A DNA stretch of 64,000 nucleotides, taken from the NCBI GenBank assembly GCA_032207245.1, contig CM063505.1:177080030-177144029 (forward strand). Reading direction: 5' to 3'. This document shows positions 47,436-58,500 of the stretch, one piece after another. The stretch comes from Pardosa pseudoannulata (Eukaryota > Arthropoda > Arachnida > Araneae > Lycosidae). Made by a program: the position numbers and the translations under genes. Numbering within the stretch: the first letter of the stretch is position 1; each line of letters starts with the position of its first letter. Below the pieces are notes generated by a model. It was given only the letters and a program-made list of their open reading frames with translations, had not been told where the DNA came from and did not search any database.

Positions 47436-49327
47436 TCACAGCCTTGTTAAGGCATTGGGAAAATATTTTACTAAATTTTATTTTTTTAGTTAAAAAATAA
47501 GGTAATATCAGGGGGGACGCAGACCAGATTGAACCCCTCCTGAAACCAGATATTTGCTACGGCCTTGTTTTGCAGCATGATAATCAAATTAAAAAATTAA
47601 ACTAATTATGATAAATTAATCATTTTAGCCATAGCTTGCTTATACAAGTAAACTAAATTATAACGTTTTTCAATTGATATTGCTCACAAATTTACTTAAG
47701 TGAAACTACAGATGCTTAGAGTTCGTCCCAATTGCAATATTTCGTGGAGATTCAAACATATTTTTGCATTAAATTGTCAGAAGACACAAGTCTTGAATCT
47801 GGTATGAAATGGGAAATTCGTAAAGATTGTGCCTATTTTACACGTTTCAAATTCAAATAATGTAAAATGAATTTATTGGAGCAACATTAAACATTAACAA
47901 GGGCAATATCTTTGAGACATACAATTTGGAGTTGTCCTTTATTTTCTGGCGGCCTATAAATTCTAATATTTTTAAAGCTTTTCTTTAATTCATATTGTTT
48001 ATCTGTCTGCCATCAAGAATTTTAATCAATTTTTTGTTAACTTCTTGATTTTAAATTCTACTAAAATAAACTTAGATTATGTGGGCCTTATTTTATGGAA
48101 TTTAATTTGGTGTTTCCGCAAACAATGCAGTGATTTACAATCTGTAAGGTAATAATAGCAAATTCTAAAAATCCACGACTATAATTTTAAATTAATAATT
48201 ACAATAAATAAATATATCAAAATTTACATCTTTTAATTCATTTTTCTGTAATCTTTTGATTAGATATTTTTGTTTTTTCATAAATCTAAGCTGCCCTCTT
48301 AAAAAATTAAAATTTATTTGGTGTTTGGTGTTAATGAATCACCGATGACAATACACCAATGAGTTACAAAATGTGCACCATAGCAGAAAAATTAATTACA
48401 TATTTGCAATTTAATAAAAAGCAATCCAATAGAAAAAGTGGCGCCGTCTCTTGTTGTGTACATGAACATTCAATTTCGGTAATTGAAGAAAATAGATACG
48501 TATTCTTACATTAAAACAATTTAGTTAAAATTGTCATTAAATTATACATTAAGTATGATCATCAAAAATTTGAATGTATGGTTCTCCAAACGCAGAAAAG
48601 AGTAAAATAAAAATAAATACATAAATAATCTTTAAACAACATGCATTTCTTTAAAAATGAAATGAAAGGAGCAGAGTTGTCTTATTTCCTACTACCCATG
48701 AACATTGAATATATAGAAATTATTAGCATGAAATGATATTTAATGAAATTATTCTTAACAGGAACTAGAAAATGACTAAAAATAAATGCATCATTTGCCT
48801 ATAATATATTTGACATCTACAATTTATGAGTGCATTCAATAGTTTGTAGGCATCCCAAGTTTTTACTTTAATCATAAAAACTTTTAATGTTTCCGAGTAG
48901 CACAAACAAAAAATGTTTTATAACTTACAGTTCGTTTTTAAGTCAATGAGGGGTTTATAAAAATTATTTTTGATTTATTTTTATTCTATTTAAATGCATC
49001 AATTTTAGGTTTAAAAAATGCCAACAGATTCTGCTGACTGTTATGGAAGCTTTGAATAAAAATTAGGATAAAAAATAAACTTTTTTTTCCTTTGTTTTCT
49101 CCTATGAATGCTTGTAATTCATTATAACTTTACAGCGTCCTCCAAGACCGGTTATGACCACCTATTTTCACGTGTATCGCTTGGTTACATTAATTTTCTT
49201 TTCCTTTTTTATTTCCTTGCCTATTTCTAGAGTTCCCTCTTCGTTGTACAGGCATATGTGTTTCTGTTTTGAATATAGTGAGTTGCGTTGGGTACTTTTT
49301 CTGACTTAAACTGTCGTTGCTCGTAGA
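47436..49327. other. Upstream region of gene B
   Basis: No repeat or coding segment recognised. The 200 nt before the ATG are less AT-rich. I cannot place a TATA box or start site with confidence, and a non-coding upstream exon cannot be excluded. Confidence 0.4.
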
Positions 49328-49515
49328 ATGGAACGCTGGAACGGACGGGTCGCTCTGGTGACGGGAGCCTCAGCCGGAATCGGAGCAGAGTTGTGCCGGG
49401 AACTGGTCAAGCACGGATTGACAGTCGTGGGATGTGCCAGAGAAGTGCACCGAATCCAGGCGATAGCTGATGAAGATGCTGTCAAGAACGCACCAGGAAA
49501 ACTGCATGCTGTCAA
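49328..49515 (+). CDS. Gene B exon 1
   Basis: 188 nt from ATG. It begins MERWNGRVALVTGASAGIG; the ATG sits the usual few residues before the first Rossmann strand, which supports this start. It ends at GTCAA|GTAAGT, splitting the codon of Lys63. Clearly GC-richer than its flanks. Confidence 0.92.
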
Positions 49516-52500
49516 GTAAGTAATCCGATTTAATTTGTTTTCTCATTCCTGGATAGACATTTCTGTAATGGGTCTCATACTTTCTGAAGCAGTGTTTCCC
49601 AACTACTGTATCACGGGTCATTTGCTGCCCATCCACGGAAAATTTAAAATAATTATTGATACACTAAAATAATTATCATTGCATTAAGCCTCAAAACTTT
49701 AAATAATAATACTTAAACAACATGTGTTTATTAAAAAAGAACATGTAAAATATAGATCCTTTTCTGAAATAATTAAATATTTTACAAGTATTTCAATGAA
49801 TCACATCGCTGTGCTGCAGATTGAAGTTTTTAGGGTGCAGAAACAAACCTGCTGCCACTTGTATAAAATTTCTTAAATGGGCACAGTACCCTCATAGATA
49901 TAAAATTTTTCGATTGAGTTTTATTTGATTCGTCGTAATTATAATCATAATCATCATCATTAAATTTTTATTTAATTCATCATATAGATTTGTAATTTCA
50001 AGTAAAAATACATAACTACATAAATTTTACATAATTACATAATTTTTATTCCCCAAATAAAAAGAATAAAATTCCTTTATCTGCAAGATTTCTTTTGAAA
50101 TATGTAAACTAGAAACTCAATTTTTATAATATTTAAAGATATATATCTTTTTAATTCTATAGAGTTTAATATTTTCAGCTATCTGATATACTGAAATTCT
50201 AAAAAATATTAAGAAGTTATAAATTAAAATTATATATTATTTATCATTTTATAAAATAAAATATTTAATTCATATTAATGTAATTGAGGTTTACAGGATA
50301 AAAGAGATTATTAGTTTGTATTTGATATAAAAAATTAGTTTCTAATTTACAAGTTTAAAAAAATATTTTTCGGGTAAGTAGATCTCTATTTTTTAAAGTG
50401 GTGTATAAATTTGTGGATTTGAAAGAAAAATATTGCTTCATGTAACAAAACTAAATAATTTTTATAAAGTTAGAATTTCACTGAAGATGTAGGAAAATTT
50501 TTATGCTAAACAGAACAAAACTTTTATTATATATTGAATCAAAATTAGGCTTTTTAAGATTACTTTTGAGCTCGAAAGGTACAGTGTTCCATTAAAATAT
50601 TAGCTCCTGAAAATGCCTCCCAATTAAAAATTATATATGCATAAAATTTAGATTCAATATATATTGTTATTTAATTTTTGCTAACGTCGATTCACGAAAT
50701 ATTTTTCCTGTATTTTATTCCGGTCTGTAAGTGTCAAGGTGGAGAAACAGTGTTCTAAAGCAGTAGGTTGAAAACTGTTTTCATTTGTTACTTCCCATTT
50801 TGTGCAAACTTCCGTCTCGACTCCAGGGTAGAAAAAATTTTTTTATTATCATAAACAATATAATTTTATTTCATTATTTTAGTGGTACCTGTTACTTGTT
50901 AGAGAAATGCCTTATACTTTTTTGTCAAATTTCTTATATTTGTCAAATTCAAATGCTTGGACTCATTAATTTTTTCATGACCCCTCTGGAAATTTTAAAT
51001 CAACAGATGTTCATCACTAATCAAAAAGATCCTTAGTGCATACTAAAGCTGTATTTGTTTCAATAGACGGTAGGTCTTTAAATACTCAATAAACTTATAC
51101 TGAAATTTATCAGGAATTTAAGATCTGTTTCATTTCTTATAAATTCCCGAAAGATATGTCTTCATTGATTTTTGTGAAAAATGTAGAAAAATTTATACAG
51201 AAGAAATTTTAACAAGAAAGTTATACTACTATCTGCAGTATAGCATAATATAGAATATAAACATTAACCTAGAACTTAAACTAATGTCTAAATTTCATTC
51301 TATAGAATTAATTAAAAACGTAGAAAACTTTAGGAAAAGTTGGTAATACCCTTGAAAACTTTAATAGGGTAGAAGTAAAATGAAGTTATAATTAATTATT
51401 CATTGAAAATATTCAAATTGTTTAATCAACTGAATGATATTAATTCATTCTACACGTAATACAGCTATATACATACAGGGGGGGAATTAGGAGGAAATAA
51501 TAAATATTTTTTTTTTAATTTTAAGTTAAATTATCTTAAAGATTTTATATAAAATCTGAAAAAACTAATTTATGTTCATTTTCTTCTCATCAACTGTCTT
51601 TAAGCTATTTATATAACACGGGTTTATTCATGAAATCACAAACTTTGATTTCATAAAGATAAAACAAGTATAATTCTCGTGTTACTTTTGCAGTTTACTT
51701 GAATTCTTGAGTCAAACATTCATTAATGATTTAATCTTTTGTTCAACCTATAATTAAAATATATATCCTAAAATGTTCTAATGCTTTGTTCAAGCATGTA
51801 AAAAATTAAGTAAAACATTTTTAAACATAAAAGGAAAACTTTATTCGCAGCAAAAGTGTATTATTTTAAACTTATAAATATTGTAAAATATTTTGCACAT
51901 TAATTACTTATTCTAGAATTAATATACGAAAACGTATGCTTCCACATTAAAAAATACTTCCGAAATTAACACTACTCAAAACCATCATGTTTCTTCCGAA
52001 TTTAATGCTCCTATTAATAAGACTAATGTTAATACCCCTTTCAAAGATATTATAGAATTTGGAAAAATTATTACAGAAATCGTAAATCTGCTTGGATTCT
52101 CAGACCTTAATGGCCTTATTACCATACTACTTATCCAAATAAAAACAGCGATTGATCCTAGAAATCACTTTCCATTAATTTTGGATTTATGTTCAAAATT
52201 TTTCCACCACATAAACTCTCCCTGTTTAGCTGTTACTCACACCGCTAGCTTCATTTTTCCTGCTGATATTTTTTTCGGTGTTAGAGGGCTTGGCCCAGGT
52301 AACATCGTAAACCATTCTTCCTGTAAGTTCCTGTGAAATTGCACATTAATTAACTTTACATAAAGAATTTGAAATTATCTTTGAAAGAAATATACTTCTA
52401 ACGTCTACATATTTTATGATTAAAAATCTAAAAATCTAAAGTTAAATCTTCCGTAAAAATCATATCTGGGAAACGACGAATAAAACTGTACTAAAATTAA

Positions 52501-55500
52501 ATTTAGCATCCTCATTTGGTAAGGATTCTAAGAGCAAATTGCATCGAATGCTGTAAAATAGTAAAGTTTAACAGAACTGTCTATTAAAATTCAGCTGTGT
52601 AAGTTATATTGAGTTTTGGGCATATTGCTGCAACATGGAGATACAAGGGTCTAACATGAATTTCCCTTTGAGCCTAAAATGCCCAGTTTTCTGCTTCTTA
52701 CCTATTATTATTTTTCTTTTGTGTCTAGGTGTGATCTTTGCGAAGAGTCTGACATTCTAAATTTGTTTGAGGACATCCGCTCCAGGTATGGGCGGTTAGA
52801 TATCTGTATTAACAATGCAGGATTCACCACGAATAGTCCGCTGCTGACAGGAGAGACGAGCGACTGGAAGAGGATTTTGGAGGTAAGTTGTCTAATTTTT
52901 AGTTGTTGTCTTATGCCACTTGGTCAAACCAAGCCCGATTGAGCAGGAGACTACTTCATAGTAAGGCAAAGAGGTGCGCCTTCCGCTTTGGCGAGCACCT
53001 CAAGCGTGAAAGTACGACTTATGCTCGAGTGGGTTCTCAAAATTTTGAAGCATGGACCAAGCAGAAAACCCAAAGACTAGGCCTGTCACCCCCAGGTGTA
53101 TTAATTGAGAACTTGGAGGACATTGTGATCACGAACATATTTTACGTGCCCCAGTCACCTTTAAAGAAAACGGCGGATCTTAGGCCGGCTCGTGCTCCGA
53201 ACCCGCAACCCTCCAGTTACGAGAGCATTGTTTTTGCCGACTGAGCTACCGCGGTTCCTAATTTTTAGTTCAACTAATGACTATATCATGAAGGAAATGT
53301 TTCAGATAAGTGTAACACATTGCATGCAAGATAGGTTTTTCGTAGACTGTCACTAGAGCAAGGGTCTCGTGAAAGTACGTACGATGGTTGGAACTTTAAT
53401 AGTGGCAACAATGCTGTAAAAACGCTACGTTACAAAACCAAAGAATATCGCGTATAACACACATGAGCAAGATACTATGAAGACCCCCCCCCCCTTTGTC
53501 CAGAGCTAAAAAAAATTATCAAGTTAATGAAATAAATTTTTTGTGATATGGAAACGATATTTTTGGTCATTTTGAAAACTAATATAACATTGCATGAAGG
53601 TCTATTCCGTCTCGGACTTACGCGTGCAGTGGGCTTTTTGGTTGTATATGTAGTATTATTCCAAGATCACTTGCAGAGGAAAGGAGTATATTTCAGGATT
53701 TCAAGACATGTCTCTAACCTAAATACTATAACTCTAAAAATGAAAGTGAAAGCAATTTAGAATTCAGATTACTGATCAATCGATACATCCATGATTATAT
53801 CTCAAACCGGTCTGAAGCGTTGATTAATTAATGGAATTTCTTGAACAGAAGCAATCAGGTTGTTGAAAAGGACGTGACTTCTTTCCTTAGTGGGAATCAG
53901 ATCATTTCCGCATAATTTATGCGAAATTTGCTTGAATGTTTTTGTTTACTAAACATTGCAGTGTGTTTCAAGCAAACTGGGTAACGGGGTTACGCTACGT
54001 ACAGCCGGGATCAATCTACCACTGGGGGGGATAAGAATACCTGCCGGGGGACAATGGATCGGGTTGAAGGTCGCAAAAGCCATTAGATATGCGGGGAAGC
54101 AGTCACGAAATTCAACATTACTGTTTCAAGTTCGAAAGCAATGATGGATGTAAGATGTTAATTACAGACTTTAACAATAATGTTTGGGAAAAGACAATTG
54201 AAATTTGAAATAAAGTAAATGAGTAAACCATAAAAAATATTCTTTGGCTGGTCAAAAGATTTTTAATTTTCAGGAATTCCTTTGTTCTCCGGTTTTTCTG
54301 CCAGCCGTACCTAATTAACTATGAACAAATATTCCACATATTGTCCATATAAATATTTTGATGAAAACTCAACATACTTATTAATTTTAAATAAGTTATC
54401 TAAGCTGAACTTTTCTAAATAATTACCTTAATCCTTGGCTGATGGCGTTACCACATTCATATATAAAGGTTTTATATTTTTACTAGCATATCGCCCGAAT
54501 ATGGCGGGATCCGTAAAGTTTTCAATTTTCTCGAATTGTAAAGAACCTTATGAGGCAGATAAAAATATGGTTTCTTTTTTACCAGAGAATTATCTGGTAC
54601 ACGCTCAAAAATTTGTTTATCTTCATACTCCTCTGAAGTCTCCCGATACTGTGAATGCAGTTTAGAATCAAGGTGAATTCGATTAGAAAGATAATTCAAA
54701 GTTTTCTTAGCTACGTCAAAATTATCGTTAAGTTCTACCCAATTTTTCTTGCCACAGTAATTAATGGAAGTAAAGGAATGAAACTATCATTTCCACTACA
54801 CCCTGGAGGTAGATACAATTTGTTGTTAATACCGGTGATAAAATTTTCATTGTAACAAAAATTAATCGATGATTAAATTTAAAATTATCACATATGTACC
54901 CAATCTATTATTTAAGCCAAATATAAAAGTCATATCTAAGTTCAGCTATAAAACGTATGAAAATAATGAAGATGATATTTAAGTAATTTAAAATAAGAAA
55001 TGATTAAATGACATTGTTAAAGGAATGACGTCATAATGCTAGAAAAACATGTTATTTTTACCTGTTTATAATGTGATAAGTTGATAAATTTAATCGACTG
55101 CTCTTAACTGGGGAAAATAGGACTTGAAATAATGGCATTAAATGCTAGAAAAAGGGGAAAGGGGTGAATTTCGAACGTTGCTAACCCTAGCTCATCAAGA
55201 ATCCAAAATGGATGCCCCTATCCATTCCAGGTGCAACCACTTCATAAATTCGAGGACAGACGAACAGATAACTTAGGCTATTATTATATAGGGGAATGAC
55301 TTCTAACTTGAAACTTCGTAATGTCATTTGATAAGACTTCGAAGCTTCTTCGGCAAGTAAGACGTCATTGATATTTTTCATGTGAGTTCTAATGCTTATA
55401 AACAATATATTGTAGATTATTTTTTTCTTTGCATTTAAATTAATCCAGTGCAGAAATGGTTAATTCAGTCCATAATTCAGAAAATAATCATTTCTTGCTC

Positions 55501-58500
55501 AGTGTCCTTATAGATGTTTCAAACTAATATTGTTATACAAACCTGTGACCATATCCTACTCTTTCACCGCAAGTTAACTTTCCGAAATTATCATGAGAAA
55601 AACATGTTTCCCTCTGCTTACATATTATTTTAAAGACATTCCAAAACAAAACTGGACAAAGCAATAATTTCAGAAGAAATCAGACAAGGGACCCTTATAG
55701 ATGTTTCAAACCAATATTGTTAAACAAACCTGTAACCATATCCCACTCTTTCACTGCAAGTTAACTTTCCGAAATTATCATGAGAAAAACATGTTTCCCT
55801 CTGCTTACATATTATTTTAAGGGCATTCCAAAACAAAAGTGGGCAAAGCAATAATTTCAGAAGAAACCAGACAAGGGACCCTTATAGATGTTTCAAACCA
55901 ATATTGTTATACAAACCTGTAACCATATCCTACTCTTTCACTGCAAGTTAACTTTCCGAAATTATCATGAGAAAAATATATTTCCCTCTGTTTACATATT
56001 ATTTTAAGGGCATTCCAAAACAAAAGTGGGCAAAGGAATAATTTCAGAAGAAATCAGTAAGTAATTTAAATGTGCAGACGTATGCTTCTATCCTCAAAAA
56101 TAATTTCCTTTCTAGCCTTGAAATCCAATTTGGCAAACTAGCTAAATTAGAATATTACAACAAGCAAAAATCCATAAAACATTTAGACAGTTCTTCGTAG
56201 CACACCCATATATCTTGATTTTTAGCCTCTTGGCATTTACAGCCGGTTTGAACATGAGTTCGGCGTATAAGCTGTCTAGCTGCTTTTTTTCCCGGATGTT
56301 TCTGAAAGGTAATACATATTCGTCAAAGACTTCTCAACAAAGCTTTGTAAATATTTATTCCATTATTTTACCTAAAACTCTTTAATTGGTTCTTTTTCCG
56401 CTCTTATAACATTTATGTAAATTAGAGCCTTTCAAAAGATCTTTTGAGACACAAAAATCCTCAGTAGGTCTTGTTTCAAACTCATAAAAAACTGTCATAA
56501 AAAACTGTGACTAACAAATTGTTTTGAAATTAAAATGATTTTGTTTCATCATTAATAAAATTTTCTTCTACGTAGCTCAATGTTCTAGCGCTGTGCGTAT
56601 GTACTCGAGAATCAATCAAATTGATGCAAGAGAATGACATAGATGATGGACAAATTATTCACATAAGCAGGTAATGCTCTTTTCTCATTTATCTTCTTTT
56701 AGAATAAGTTTTTACCATTTAAGCTTTGGGATCTAAAGAAGAAAATATGTATCAGATTCCCCGTGTAATTAACCCCTTCCCGGTTTTTCCCGAGCTGAAC
56801 TCGGGCAGGCGAAATGTACCATCCTGGATCATCCCGAGTGTAGCTCGGGAGCTCTGAAATTTTACACTGTGCAATGAGTCTTTCCCGAATTATTTCACAT
56901 GTACTTTTTATGGTTTCGAATGCTTTTGTTTACTTTTCTGGCTACTAGATTATTTGCTACTCAAAAGGAAACAGTAGAGGGATGAAGGTAAGGAGAGAAA
57001 CAAAGTTCTACTGTCCAAATTGCGATGCAGTACCGTGTTTTCGATTGTATCATATACGACCAAATTTTGATTAATAATTTCATAATCATATATGTAAATG
57101 CATAGGATATAAATACAATTTAAATCAATATAAAAGCTAGGTACTCTAAGCTTTATATAGATAGTTAGAGTGAATTGACTCCAATGTCTAATGATTTCTG
57201 CCGTACAGAAAGCCAACTATACTGCTAAATTACTCATTTATTTAAATTGATTTTTTACATTAAATTTTAGGAAATTTTGTATGTGAATGAAGCCGTTATG
57301 TTTAAAAAGATATGTATGAATGAAAATAAGCATAAAAAATTGACATTTTTTGACCCATAATCCTGAAATAAAATTAACCTGGAAGGGGTTAAACTTGACA
57401 TTGCGACCATTAGTTTTCAACGAAAAATAGACACTCGACCTGGTAAGATAAAAGAGCCGCCATGAAACCAGGAAAGTTGACACTACTGAACAAAAGAAGT
57501 TTTTTCCGGTTCCGCCATTGACAGGTCTCCCTTAATGATTGAAGGGGGTAGAAAGGGATTAAGCCAGACTTTCTTGCTCCTGCTTGTATAAAGTCCCAAT
57601 ATTATCAGGCCTTCAGGTTCCTGACGAACTGAATATCTAGGGAGGAACAACCGACTGACATCAGGTCAAGTGAAAATCAAGAGAGAGAACATAATAAGGG
57701 AACTTGTTCGGAAACAGAGAGACGCCATGGAATGGCTGCATAAGTGTTGTAATTTCTAAGGAGATCTAACTCCTTTCTGCCAGCCTGCCCTGAACGTACA
57801 TCAAGTACGCTATGATTTTCGGATACATGACCTCCGATCCGATATTTTTAGGTTCTATAGGAGATTTCTGACAAACTCACTAGCAGTCGATTCTCAACCA
57901 GTGCAGACATTGCGACCATTAATTTTCAACGAATAATAGACACTCGACCTGGTAAGATAAAAGAGTCGCCATGAAGTTTGGAAAGGTGACACTACTAAAC
58001 AAAAGAAGTTTTTTCCGGTTCCGCCATTGACAGGTCTCCCTTAATGATTGAAGGGGCTAGAAAGGGATTAAGCCAGACTTTCTTGCTCCTGCTTGTATAA
58101 AGTCCCAATATTATCAGGCCTTCAGGTTCCTGACGAACTGAATATCTAGGGAGGAATAACCGACTGACATCAGGTCAAGTGAAAATCAAGAGAGAGAACA
58201 TAATAAGGGAACTTGTTCGGAAACAGAGAGACGCCATGGAATGGCTGCATAAGTGTTGTAATTTCTAAGGAGATCTAACTCCTTTCTGCCAGCTCGCCCT
58301 GAGTACACTATGATTTTCGATACCTGACCTCCGATCCGATATTTTTAGGTCCGATAGGAGACTTCTGACAGACTCACCAGGAGTCAATTCTCACCCAATG
58401 TAAACTCCCACCTTTCTAAATTTCTATTGTCTCTTCAGAAAACTGTTTTGAAAATTTAATTTCTAAGAAAAATTTAATTTCTAAGGAGATCTAACTCCTA

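Noticed and set aside
49590..50780. A complete hAT element between CAGTGTTTCCCAAC and AGGTTGAAAACTG
   Set aside because: The bases next to the proposed ends (TTCTGAAG and TTTTCATT) do not form a target duplication, and there is no internal hAT sequence.
52903..53244. A 113-codon frame right after gene B exon 2
   Set aside because: It lies wholly inside the antisense SINE, whose ends are fixed by a 13-bp target duplication.
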